Source: Ganoderma boninense (taxonomy: Eukaryota; Basidiomycota; Agaricomycetes; Polyporales; Polyporaceae). From it: a stretch of 64,000 nt of DNA. The notes beneath the pieces are model-generated. The model saw only the letters and a list, made by a program, of their open reading frames with translations. It searched no databases and had not been told where the DNA came from. How positions within the stretch are numbered: the first letter of the stretch is position 1; each line of letters starts with the position of its first letter. Positions 44,948 to 56,703 of the stretch are shown here, piece by piece. The DNA lies in contig CM035304.1 in NCBI GenBank assembly GCA_002900995.3, forward strand, positions 3,977,612 to 4,041,611, given 5' to 3'. The position numbers and the translations under genes were made by a program.

Positions 44948-46029
44948 TTATCTTGTGGGCACGCATTGACTATTGTCTGCAGTGACAGCATACCCAGACT
45001 TGCACCGGCGCACGACACAAGAGCCACGCATGCAGGAGACGTCCGCGACCCCAGGGAGAGCGGTACAGTCCACTCCGCGCGGCGAGAGCGAGTCGAAGGG
45101 CGTCATGCATCCTCCACCTACACACACCATCGTCAGCCTTCTCGACCTACTCGATATCTACCAAGACGCTCGAAAATAACACTCACAGCTCTCGAGCTCA
45201 TGCTTGACGTCGACGCAGTCCCACGGCTCACTCACCTGGCCCCTCTGCTCGAAGATACCACAGGGAATAAACCCTCGTGGGCACATCCGCCGCCTGTTGG
45301 CGACCCTATCGAACGGGGACGGGGCCCGCCGCTCGGGGGTCACGACCGCGCTCGGGCAGGAGGACGAGCACTGGCCGTTGCACACCGCGTTCGGCGCTTC
45401 GCAGACACATTCTCCGGCCACTGAGTCGACGGAGAAGCCGTTGCTGCAAGTGAATGCGCAGGGGTTGCTGTTTTCACAGCTCCCGGTGGCACCAGTCGGG
45501 TAAGTGCAGACAGTGGCGTCGGCATTAAGCTGCGTGCGCGTGGAGGAGAGTGAAATTGAGCAGTTTGTCCGAGGAGGAGGATTGTAAAGCGGGGCCTCAC
45601 CATCGTCGTCAGTGCGGCGACCACCGGGGCTTCACCGACGTAGAGACCAGCCTGGAGTATCCAGCGTGAACACACGAATTGCATTGGCAGCCGGGCAGCA
45701 CTTACTTCTCTTGCGATTGGACTCGTCGTCAAAATGCTGGTGATAGTCGAGAGGCAGGCGCACTGTGCAGCTGACGGACGGGCACGAACGACTCAGTATT
45801 CCGAATTCGCTGAGCACCGCAAGCTGAATGTACACATACTGATTACGCCAAAGTAGTTTGTTACATCGTCATACACTGTTATCAATTCTCCAGAGATGAT
45901 CCCACAGAGATCCGAGTCGGATGTTAAACGTCGGCTTAGCCCCGATAACGTTGTGCGGGACTGGGCTTGAACAGAAGCCGTGCCGACAGCGAGGACGCCG
46001 AGTGCATTGAGAACGAGACGAAGATGCAT
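44948..46029 (-). CDS. priA: PriA-like secreted cysteine-rich protein B
   Basis: Five exons on the minus strand (45840-46029, 45706-45770, 45601-45651, 45187-45529, 44948-45117) encode 272 residues. The layout copies gene A: signal peptide (LGVLAVGTASVQAQ), QCACLSTITSIL, the Cys-rich block CENSNPCAFTCSNGF with CNGQCSSSCPS, and the family end GVDCTALPGVADVSC with CVVRRCKSGYAVTAD. Exons 4 and 5 have identical lengths to copy A (343 and 170 bases). The last intron differs at only about three positions of 69, whereas exons 1-3 differ much more, including in length. This contrast points to recent gene conversion of the 3' half. Function as for copy A: secreted, developmentally linked in related mushrooms, mechanism unknown. 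Confidence 0.9.
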
Positions 46030-46558
46030 ATCGAGCCAAGAGGCGATGACCCGGGGGGTACGCGTGAGGCTATCGACGAGGATGGAGGGGACAGAGCCTG
46101 AGGGGTGCGAAGCTGGGGAGGGAGCAAGGCATTATATATTATTAGTTATAACTGATAGATTCTAGGCTCGCGATTACCTACAGGATAAACCTCCAGCCGT
46201 TACAAATTTCCAGTGGCGTTATCCGAAGCTTGCAAGGCACGTAGGCGCTATTAATATTAGGACGTTCATGGTCTGTAAAGTGCAGCAGCGACAGGTCGGC
46301 GCTCAGTGATTGATTGATCGACAGACAGAGTTGGAAATCTCGCGCGTTGTCCAGCGTATGGAGGTTCTTGTGGAGGTTGTCGATAAGTAGGCTCGGCACA
46401 ATCTCCTCCCGGTCAGCGTGGCCAGTCTTGCGCGACTATGGTTTGTCAATATGCATATAGGACGAGTAAGTGTCATTGTCTTCGAGTTCTCCCAATAAGA
46501 ACCAGCTTTACAGTACTTACTCCTCCTCTCATTGGACCTTTCCAGCGCTTGAGGCACG
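46030..46558. other. Intergenic, priA-like B promoter side
   Basis: 530 bases between the start of priA-like B and the end of the decayed P450 F. It holds the upstream block shared with priA-like A and no gene. Confidence 0.55.
46132..46138 (-). promoter_or_regulatory. TATA box of priA-like B
   Basis: The minus strand reads TATATAA about 103 bases upstream of the priA-like B start codon. Copy A has a weaker TATAATG at the matching place. Confidence 0.45.
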
Positions 46559-48867
46559 TCACCCGCGCTTACTAATACAACGCCGAACATACAGAGGCAT
46601 CTGCGTGCCCTGTTCTAGTGCACTCCGCAAGAGCGGCCTGGTCACTACTGTCGCCCTCCTAACCACGTCCGATGCCGGGACTGCTAGCTCGAACCCGAAT
46701 GCGCGCACGAGCGTGAATACGAGCGCCTTCATCCTGTGCATAAGCGTCGAAAATTAGAACCGCGGGTTATGTACTAGGAGGTGTCGAAGTTGGATGCGAT
46801 GCACGTACTCGGCCAGGCTGAACCGGTAACCCAATGCACGCGCGCGGACCGCCAAGGAACGTGAGGAGGTGGCCCCACACCCCTGGGATGGTCGAGATTG
46901 CTTAGGGTGGGCTCTCGCATCGCTCTGGTCTGGAGGACAAGCGGACATGAGCAGGAACCGATTCAAGATTTAAATTTTTGAGCATTAAGAAAGAGTCAAA
47001 AACGTTCACTTGAACTCGTAAGAGTCCTCTCCCCACACGGACCTGAGCCTGTTGAGGGTCTGGATCGGTATGATGATTGGACTCCCTTTGTTGATCCTGT
47101 CGAGGTGAGGAAGTCAGACGCGCAGAGTTGTCAAGGCGTAGGGGCCTGCGGTCGACGTACCTGATGCCATATTGGACGTCTCCATTACGGTCAGTGAACG
47201 GCGAGTTGACTGGAATATCGTCCTTCATGGCAATGCGAATTGTTGTCGATAGAGGGGCATGCAGGCGGTCCAGGTACGGGAGCGCGTTGAGCTTGTCCAT
47301 CCGCGGGAGTCTCGGTCTCGACACTAAGCAGTTCGTCTCGAAGCTTCTGCTGCACGCGCGTGTTTTGAGTGAGGGCGAAGAGGCACCAAGTCGTCGCCGT
47401 GCTTGTGGTTTCGTGTCCAGCGACTAGGAAAGCGAGCGTCTCTGTGGGAAGCAGTCAACCCAGGTCGACAGAATGAAAGAAGGGAATACGTACGCGCCAA
47501 AACGTCTTCGTCGGACAGTCGCTGGCTTTCTGGGATGTCGGTCGCCATGTTCGCCTCGATGAGGAGTGTGAGAAGATCCCGGCTCTGTAGGTCCCTACGC
47601 ACTGACCCATCGAACCCTTTCGCATACTCGTTCTTCTCCGCGCGCTCACGGGAGATCTCCGCCTTCTTTTCCTGGGTGAGCTGCATCCCGATCCGCTGCA
47701 TCACCTCCTGCGCCTTTTCCATCCTGCTTGGCCGCTTAGTGCGCTGTCATAGATTTTTATCGCAACGTCCAACTAGTTTGGAAGGAAGCTTACAATGACA
47801 ACACGAAGTATCGGGAAAAAATTCCGGAGGATGGGCAGAAAGGGTATCTTCTCTGGGCCGTCGAATATGTCCTGGAACGCTTATCCTAGCTCGTTAGACT
47901 CACTGTCTTGTTTGAGCGAATCTAACCTGTAGCCAAAGCCTGGCCAACGGTGAGCTCAGCATAATTGGCGTTCATGCAGAGGTCATACCAGCGAGTCCGA
48001 TAACATCGAGGGTGATCTTACTCAAGTCCTTCAGAGAATGCCGATACGAGCAACTTCGGCCCCGAGCCGATATTTTCGACATCCACGGATCGCGAAGCTG
48101 TAAGGCTTATTCTAAGGGGTCAGGACGTCGGACGAATCTGTCCAGGACGGACCTCGAGATTTTACAACAAAAATATCCGTTAACTCTCAAATTTGAGACG
48201 GCCCGAATGCGGGATTCTATTGTGGAAAGTTTGGCATCTCTTCTTCATTGGCTATAAGCGATACCTTACCGATACCCTCCTCTGACGACACACCGTTCAG
48301 ATAAAGCCCACCAAAGATCAACGGCGAACACGCACCTGTTGTCAATGCTGATCACCTTCTGTGAAAGGACCCCTTACAATAAGGTGAGAACGGAATGAAC
48401 GATGAGGACGCTACAACTTGACTAACCTCTTCCCAACATATCTGCCAAACTGCTCCGAGCCTCTTCAGGGGCGTGTGGTAGTCCGCTGAGTGGATTATGA
48501 TGTGGTTCAGAGCGCGAGTGTCCGTCGTGAATAGCCGAGGAGTCTAGAAGGTTGTTCGTAAGAGGATTGAGCGTTCGCCTCAAATAATATTCGCACAAAA
48601 ATGCTGGTATCAACGTACGTTCAGGAACCCTCGGTACATGAAATTGGGGCCATAGCCCTCAATCCATTGGTCGGTAATCATTTCGCCATCCGAGTCGTAT
48701 ATGTCCTTGAGACTTCCAAAGAGCCATCCAGGACTCGGTGGCCCAGACAGGTTGAGGAGGGAAGATTGGAGCGGGGCAAGGAGATACGGGGAAAGCTTCC
48801 ACATGACAGCGGCGAGGAGAGGGACGAAGGCTCCCAAGAGCCCTTGTAATATGAGCGCTACGATCAT
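46559..48867 (-). pseudogene. Decayed cytochrome P450 F (paralogue of P450 E)
   Basis: The whole length of a P450 E-type gene can be followed on the minus strand, from an intact N-terminal exon (membrane helix, SGPPSPGWLFGSLKD) to an intact last exon ([16 protein letters not shown] ... MPLYVRR). Between them the coding sequence is broken many times. There are one-base frameshifts in the second exon (near HSADYH) and in the third, and an in-frame TAA within the exon ending FFPILRVVI. Another shift falls near 47300 before LNALPYLDR, and the segment that should carry helix K and ExxR is missing (YLDR joins directly to LHAPLS). A stop follows EFK, and there is an extra base inside the heme loop between CIG and YRF. 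The I-helix [14 protein letters not shown] is still readable. It cannot make a working P450. Confidence 0.88.
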
Positions 48868-50051
48868 GAGAATGAATTGCGTACCAAGATGATCACACGT
48901 CCACGGTAGGACACCTGGGGTCGCAAGTTAGGATTCCACGACCTATCTTCCACGTACTAGGTATAGTGGGGCGTTGCTGGCGCTGTGCGTCACAGCGTCC
49001 TTAGGGGAGGCGTTAGCATGAGAAGGTTCTGTCCTGAAAGCCTTATATGTCCGTTTCGAAGTTTAATTGAACTCACTGGTGTACGCCGGATTTATGTAAC
49101 ACAATGCTTCTCTGTCAAGGCCCGGTCACGGCGCTACCTTGATGCGATGCTTTCCGCTCCGCATTTGAGGAGGCCGTTCAGATGTCGTCTTCAACCTTAA
49201 ATGCATCCATAGGATACACGGCCTGCGACTTTATGGCCGCCTCCAATGCGTCAGATCCTGTGTCGCGCCCGATGCAAACTATTCCAAAGTAGAGTCATGA
49301 TTGGCAAGGACATGGCCAACCTGGATCGCCGCGATGCCTCGTTCAGATTGAGACCAGAGGCAAGCTGACTGTGGTGAGAGTGCTGCGCAGTCAGCGTAAC
49401 TGACAGAGATATCCAGGCTGCCAGCCGTTCGTGATCCAGATGAAACTACTTAGTTAGGACAGCCCAAGGGCCCGCAGACTCCCAGCGGTCAGCTAGGTAG
49501 GGTTGACTGCAGCTGTCTAACCCGATAATTGGGGTGTGTGGCTGAGCTGTCGAGTGGTTTGCGTTCATCCGTAGAGGCAGGATGAATTTGACCATCAAAT
49601 ATCATATCTGTAGAAGGTGGAGGTCAGAATAGGAAAGTTGGGTGTGATAGGGCCAAGAAGAAGCAAGTACGCACGCAGTTTCAAGTTCCCTGACCTCGAC
49701 TGTCGACCGCGCATACAGTCTATGGCACTCTAATACTGCAACTTGACGACTCCCAGGATAGTGGAGGAACTAGATTTAGAACTATCCATGGCACCGTAGA
49801 ATGTCTGATGGGGTTTTAAGTAGTGGGGGTGAGGTTGGAAGGCCTGATCCTGTGGTGTAAGCTGTACAGTCACAACAATGAGAAGGCGAGTAACAATGGT
49901 CATACTTACTTCTATAGTGCATTCAATCTCCGATGATTCCACGCATTTGCACGTTATCTAATCTCTAATATATGTAAATTAATTACCGAAGCTTCACGCG
50001 AACCTTGACTTGCTCTGTCGTTTTGAGCATCCCCTTCAAATCCTTTTGACT
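48868..50051. other. Intergenic
   Basis: 1.2 kb between the P450 pseudogene and DUS3. No gene, repeat or RNA gene is seen. Confidence 0.6.
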
Positions 50052-52842
50052 ATGGCGACATCGATCTTGCCTCCTGGGACTGCACCCATCAAACCAGAGT
50101 ACGAATCGCCCTCGGCGCATAGGCTCCTCTCCCGAATTTGCAGTTGAACCGCCCCCGAACAGATTCCTCCTTTCGTTCCAGGCCCGCGATATCCCAGACG
50201 ACGACGCAGCGGAAGGGAGCACGAGCCACTCTAATGGATGGCCGGATGCCGATACCCAGGGCGCGGAGGAACCGGGCAAGAGGCTCTCGGGCGCGCAGCG
50301 CAAAAAGCTCGCCAAGGAGGAGCGCAAGCAGAAGCGCGGGGCGAACAAAGGGAGGCGCTTTCAGAAGGTCCGCGACGAGCTGGAGCTCTGCTTTAGGGTC
50401 GCGAGTGGGAAGCAATGTGATTTTGGTGCAGGGTGCGTTGTATCTCGAGCCAGACATTGGTTGCCCACTGACCCCTGGCTGCTCTGAAGGTGCAAGTTCA
50501 CGCACGATGTCTCCGCTTACCTTGCCGCCAAACCAAGAGATGTATACTTCCCGTCTGCTTCTGTGTTCACGGATGAACCGCCATTCGTCCGCCTTCCCGA
50601 TGTCGAGATGGAAGAGGGCGACGCACCGAAGACTTCCCTGGATCCGAATACCACTTGTCCGCTCTTCCAGAGGACAGGCGAATGCAAGCATGGACTCAAG
50701 TGTCGCTTCCTAGGAAGTCATTCGCGCATACAAGAGGGAGGGGAACTAGAGTTGCTAGTTGATGAGGAGAGGAAAGCGCATGTAGCGGCTTTGGAGACGG
50801 AGGTGAACTTTATTGACGGGGATACACTCCGCAAAATCCGGACTAAAAAGGTAATGTTGTCGTTCGTGCGCTCTTATGTTCTGTACCTATCTTGATTACC
50901 CCTCCTGCAGTATCCACATCCTATCGCGGATGCGTACTTGCAAGAGATTAAGAACAGTGCGGAAGGGGAGAAAAACAACAAGGCGGAGAGGGCCCCGGCT
51001 GCTGCAGTCAGTGCGGAACCTCAAGATGGCTCGGTCTCTAATGCCGAGAAAACCTCAAATGATTCACCAGTAGCTGACCCAACTCCCGTGGAGGATGGTG
51101 CTGTCGATAAGTCCCAGGACGATACACCGGATGTGCCAACACGCGCTTCAGAGAAGAAGCGACTCCATTGGAAAGGCAAAACATGTCAGTCTTCAACCAG
51201 AGTCCCGCAATAGCACTGCTCACCCCGACAACCGCAGACCTCGCACCATTGACGACTGTCGGAAACCTGGTATGTGCATCTGTTTTTTGCGCAGATGACC
51301 TGCTCATACCTCCCTCATCACAGCCGTTCCGCCGCCTATGCGTCGACTATGGTGCCGACATCACTTGTGGTGAAAGTACGTTCTCGAACCCTTCTAGGAC
51401 TAGTCCATCCGCTCAACCCTATCTGCAGTGGGTCTAGCGATGTCCTTCCTGCAAGGGTCAAAGGAAGAATGGTCCCTCGTCAGGCGACATCCTTCCGAGA
51501 GGATTTTCGGCATGCAAATCGCGGGCAGCAAGCCGCAGCTGCTGGTGCCCGCCGCGGAGATCATTGGCCGCGAATGCGCGGGCAACCTCGACTTCGTCGA
51601 CCTCAACTGCGGCTGCCCCATCGACCTCGTGTACAAGACGGGCAGTGGCTCCGCGCGTACGTACCTCTCCCAAACCTCTCCTGTCCGCAGTGGAATTGAA
51701 ATTCAGACTAAACTAACTGCGATGCGTGCGTGACCAGTGCTCGACGCCGCAGGAAGACTGGGGAAGATCGTGGTGGGGATGAACAAGGCGCTCGGCGACA
51801 TCCCCGTCACCGTCAAACTGCGCACGGGGGTCAAGGACGGTCGCAACAACGCGCACAAGCTCATGCCCCGCATCGCCCCAGAATGGGGTGCCTCTGCGAT
51901 CACGGTCCGTGTATTCCGCTACAGTGTTCCTTCTGTTTCTCGACTGAAATGCGGGGCTCCGCAGCTACACGGGCGCACACGGCAACAGCGGTACACGAAG
52001 CTCGCCGACTGGGACTACATCAAGCAGTGCGTACAGGCCGTCCGCACGCGTGAGGAAGAGGAAGACCGTGCGTCCCTTCTCTTTGCATCTGTCATTTGTC
52101 AACTTCGTGGTGTTGAGGTGCCTTCGCAGTTGCGCCGGTGCCGATATTCGGGGGCGGCGACTGCTTCTCGTCAGAGGACTACTGGCACAAGATCGACAAC
52201 TACGACGTCGACGGGATCATGATCGGTCGCGGCGCTCTCATCAAACCCTGGATCTTCACCGAAATTAAGGAGCGCAGGGAATGGGACATCTCCGCGCGAG
52301 AGCGGCTCGAGCTTATCCGCAAGGTACCGTCTCCCCACAGTTCCCCCACTCCGCGTTCCTACTCACACGCACGTCTTTCTACAGTACGCGGAGTACGGCT
52401 TGAAGTAAGTTCTCCTCTATCTGTTTCTTGTGCGAACGGAACCAGGAACGGTCTATGCTAACCCTTGACTTCTGTCCACCCAGTCACTTTGGCTCAGATA
52501 CCGCTGGCGTGAACACGACCCGTCGGTACCTGTGTGAGGCCCTCTCCTTCCAGTACCGCTATATCCCGATCGGCCTTCTTGAAACGCTTCCAGCAAAGAT
52601 CAATGAACGTGCGCCGTCATTCCGCGGGCGCGATGAGCTCGGTCCGTGTGAACGTTCTGCAGTTTTTTTTGCCTCGGTGCTGAAGAAAAAGCTTTTATTT
52701 CGCAGAAACGCTACTGGCGAGCGCGGACAGCCGCGACTGGGTCAAGGTCTCGGAGATGTTTCTCGGCCCTGCACCCGAGTCATGGGCTTTCACGCCGAAA
52801 CACAAGAGCAATGCCTACGGCGGCGAGGAGAGCCAAGGGTGA
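50052..52842 (+). CDS. DUS3: tRNA-dihydrouridine synthase 3
   Basis: Thirteen exons (50052-50098, 50163-50432, 50490-50850, 50911-51184, 51238-51269, 51324-51375, 51429-51656, 51738-51904, 51965-52067, 52130-52323, 52385-52404, 52484-52641, 52706-52842) encode 680 residues. The N-terminus GTAPIKPEF and the basic block [15 protein letters not shown] are typical of Dus3. Two CCCH zinc fingers follow ([24 protein letters not shown], then [16 protein letters not shown]). The flavin TIM-barrel has [22 protein letters not shown], the catalytic-loop [20 protein letters not shown] and [12 protein letters not shown], with [11 protein letters not shown] near the end. The enzyme reduces uridine 47 in the variable loop of cytoplasmic tRNAs (and some mRNAs) with FMN and NADPH. 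Exon 1 was solved by the acceptor at 50162, which alone restores the family sequence. One exon is only 20 bases. Confidence 0.95.
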
Positions 52843-53078
52843 CCGGTGGCCCCATACGCACCTCCTCGGCATCCAGTGTCCCAATTGGACAGTCCACTCC
52901 GCCGAAGGGGGAAGGCCTAGATGTGAAGCACGCTTGATTCATATACGCCACGAGCACGAACGTTGTCAGCAGTCTGTTGTATATTGATGTTGTTACAATA
53001 TTGAGCTATAGCTACACCGTGCTTTCCAAGTAGACATCTACAATCTCCCCGCAGTTGAATGACGTCGAATGTGTAGGC

Positions 53079-55793
53079 TCAGTCTGTGGTATCCATCGGC
53101 TCGCCCCTCGACTCCGGGGGCTCGACGACGTCCGACGCGATGGTCATCTCCGATGGCGTCGCGGGGAAGGTTGAGGGGGACGTCGGGGGTGAGTTTGGGT
53201 CGAAGACCTGTGCAGCAAGGTCGTCGGGGAGGTCGCGCAAGAAAGCGTGGTTGTTGTGCTTGACGGAGTTCTTCAAATTGTCGGGCCAGTTCACGTCCGC
53301 ATTTTCTTCCTGCTCGGGTACGGCTTTGCTGTAGAGGAGGAAGTACGGGCCGGTGCTGAGGTGCAAACCCGTCGCATCTGCGAGAACGGTCTCTTCCGAC
53401 ACCTAGAGAACACATCCTTCAGTTAGCAGAAGATAGGAAGGGATGGTAGAAGAGACAGGCCTTGGTAACACTGTAGTCGAGAGTCTTCCACCATTGGCCT
53501 TTCTGCTTGATGTAGGAGTATAAATGGTTGCGACCGTAGAGACCGTCATGGACGAGGACGACGCGAAGGTCGTACTGCAAAAACGTTCAGCGAAATCTCA
53601 AATCTAGAATGCCGATTGGTACGTACGCGATGCTGTTTCAACTCGGAGCAGTCAAGCTTGCCATGCGCCTCTGTCCTCTTGCTCTCGATTGCCGCATCTA
53701 TCGCTGCACAACAGAGCATCCCGATGAATGGCGGCCGCAGTCGACATCAAAACAGCCATTCTTACATTTGGCCTCCTGCTGGATCTTCCCAATGATCTTC
53801 GCGAGCCGTTTCTTGTTCGCCTTGATCTCCTGCTCACGTGCCGCATCGCCGTCGCTCTCCGCGACGTTCTCGTAGTAGTACAGACACGACTGGAGGTCCG
53901 CAAGCACGTCCTTGTCCTGTAAGCAAAGCGGACCCCGTCAGCATCGCGACGCCTCCGCACCCCACGAAATCAAACAAGACAAACGTGAAACGCACGTTGA
54001 AGTGCAGCAGCTGCTTCTTCTTCCCCTCAAGCTCCTTCACCTCCTCCCAGAGCACCCGCTGCTCCGCCCTCTTCGCGTTCGCGAGGTCGTACGACTCGCG
54101 CATGAACTGGTCCAGGTACACGCTCGCCGGGTACCTGAACGGCACGCGTTCCGCCTTCCGGCCCGCGCTCGCAGCGTCGTACGACGGCAGCGCGCTGTCG
54201 CGCACTAGCTGGAACGCGATGATGTCCGACGGCTCGAAGATGACGTGCCGCTTCGCGACGGCCTTCAGCTTCGCCGTCTCGGGCGGCGCGAACTCGGCGG
54301 CGAGCGCGGAGACGAGGTCGTTGAGATCAGGCGTGGGCCCGACGGTCACCTTGACGTAGCAGAGGTTTTCGGTGTTTGGGTCGTCCTGCGGCGCGTCGTG
54401 GTAGCCGTGCGAGAGCATCATGAGTCTGCGAATACCGATACCGGGGACAGGGTCAGTCGGACGAGACGGGCAGGGCGGGGACGAGCTGCTGGACCTTCTC
54501 TGTTCTCGCTGTGGATTGTGGCAGTTGTTGTACCGCAGCACATTCTGGACCGTGTACACGATCCGCTCGTAGAACTCTGTATGTACATCATTTAAGCAGA
54601 AGTTGGGTAGAGAGAAAGACTGCACATAGCTCACTAGATGTTACGTCGCCTAGCCGTTCGGCGGGGCTAGTCCATGGGTCAGCCGCGAGGTCACGCAGAC
54701 CGTCGTCCACGTTGAGCTCCCCAAGTACTGCTAGGTCCATATTGACCATCATCTCAGTAAGCACCCATGCTTGGCGAGCTACACAATAGCATTCTGGTTG
54801 AGATCCGCCCTAGCCAAACCACGCTATAGGTGCACGCACCGGGTCCGCTGTCGGGAAGATATATGTCCGTGCTGCCCTCCACGGCAGGTAACGGTGCCCA
54901 TCGTGCCAACGTTTGTCGGAATTGCGGGATGAACGCCAAACCGTGGATGAGCAGCGCGCGTAAACGAGGCCAGATGAGGTGGGACGAAGCGCAACAGGTC
55001 TGCTCCAGTTCTCAACACTGAAGGTTCCATTCATATCCATAGAAACAGCACTCACGTATCACCCTTGCGCAACTTCTCCTCCAGCGGGAGCTCCTCGAAT
55101 GTGTCTTCGCCCATATTATACGACAAACTCGCCTCGATCGCGCGGCTCATCGCCTGGTCGTCCTGCGACATCCCGCTCGGCGCGCCCGCCTCTACCTGAG
55201 ACCGTACATGGACGGTCGTCTCAGCCACAGCACAACGACAGCACCGCGCACGAGCAAGGGAAAGACACGCACATTCGAGGAGACCATGGCCCAGTTGGGA
55301 TCCGGGGCCCGATTACTCGGCCCAAACGTCGTAGTGCTGCCCTGGTCCTCCAACGACGCCTGCAGCGCGCGCGCGAGCTCCTTGTCGTCGTCTTCCCTCG
55401 TCAGGTCGATCACCGCCTTCTCCGGCCGCGACGCTGCCAAATCCCCGCCGCGCACAGTCAACGTTCAGCCAGCCATCCGGCGTCCGCCCCATCCGCACGC
55501 GAGCACCAAAGCACAGGGAAGGGGGAGGACTTACGGGGTGGGGTGCGCGGGCCGGACACGGGGGTGTCGAGCGGCTCGAGGTTGGGCAGGTCCGCGTAGA
55601 TGTTTGTGTTGGCGGTGTCGGACGTGTCGGCGGTCACGAGGAGCGCGTTCGCAGCCTTGTCCATGTCCCCGCCCTGCTCGCGGAGGAGCGCGAGGGCGAC
55701 GTCTGCGTCGATCGTGCCGCCCATCATCCCGCGGAGTATGTCCAGCTTCGCGATCTCCTGGGGAGTGGCCGGCGTCGGTCTTGTTTCGACCAT
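53079..55793 (-). CDS. UBA/UIM ubiquitin-hydrolase-like protein, one frameshift
   Basis: Eleven exons on the minus strand (55535-55793, 55273-55433, 55056-55195, 54840-54999, 54635-54778, 54495-54576, 53996-54425, 53766-53916, 53627-53703, 53461-53574, 53079-53402). Residues 1-55 are a UBA-like domain (ILRGMMGGTIDADVALALLRE). Two ubiquitin-interacting motifs follow (KELARALQASLED; QAMSRAIEASLSY). Next is a USP-like catalytic region (VALRPTSSGLVYA ... FIPQFRQTLARW) with a long helical insert, the His-box-like part VVLVHDGLYGRNHLYSYI, and GPYFLLYSKA near the C-terminus. The usual Cys box Cys is not seen: GLVYA stands where NTCY is expected. Exon 4 lacks one base near 54951-54960 (TACGCGCG), and the total is one base short of a multiple of three. 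The intron at 53403-53460 starts with GC. It likely binds and perhaps trims ubiquitin chains. Predicted length is about 680 residues. Confidence 0.78.
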
Positions 55794-56703
55794 GGTCTGT
55801 TGGAGGGAGAGGGAGGTGGAGGGACCTGGGATACGGATATGAATGAGAGGCAAGGAGGAGGGTGTATGCGCGGCTACTCACAGAGTTTGTCGCAATAGGA
55901 TCACGCTAACGATGTAGGGTTACTTTCTTCAGCTGCAGGCGGACGAACCCTAACGTTCAGGATAAAGTTCCGTGGGGAACAGAGACCGGGCGTTATACAT
56001 ACGTCCAGTGGCAAAGTACTATCGAACCCCAAGCCCTGAGTACCGCAGCAAATCTAGAAGTAATCGAGCAAGTTTACAGCAAGCAAGATGTAGTGTTTCA
56101 GATAGAAAGCGAGTCTATCGAGGAGAGGAGAGGATACACAGTCTACAACAAGCGGCGGAGCGAACTTTGAAGACCCTCAGCGCGATTCAGCATCAGTGAA
56201 TATTCCCTCTCTGTAGACGCGCACCACGTTGAGCTTGAACGTTTGAACGCCTGGAATGCCGTTGTGAACGCAGCCCACCGGTCGATGCCATAAACCTGCT
56301 CCGACACTCTGAATAGCGCAATAAAAAGCATTCATCTAACCCCATCTGGTCTCCGTATCTGATTTGTGTCGTAAATTATAATTACATGGAGGAATGAAGT
56401 TAAAGTGTAGATCCCTCGTGTGTGTGGCTGCCGTCTCCGACCCACCGCCCACCAATAACCGAACAATATACTAGGGTATATCTACAGAACGAAGCGCAAG
56501 CAAACGCAAGCCCGACCGGCCAGCCACGTCTAGTACCAATGCCAGTAGTATGTGGCACCGGGCACACCCACCGTCGTGACGACGAGAGCGACAGACGGTG
56601 GTGGCCACAGTGCGGTCAATGCCGTAAGGACGGCACCTGCCGCGAAGGAATACTGCAGGAATGAGCAGAGGTCATGGTCATGATTGTGACGTGGACTGGT
56701 CGT
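55794..56703. other. Intergenic
   Basis: 910 bases between the start of the ubiquitin-hydrolase-like gene and the end of LCB2. No gene or repeat is seen. Confidence 0.6.

Noticed and set aside
42763..46029. Hydrophobins
   Set aside because: Secreted and cysteine-rich, but the Cys spacing and the GVDCTALPGV block fit the PriA family, and the proteins are too long.
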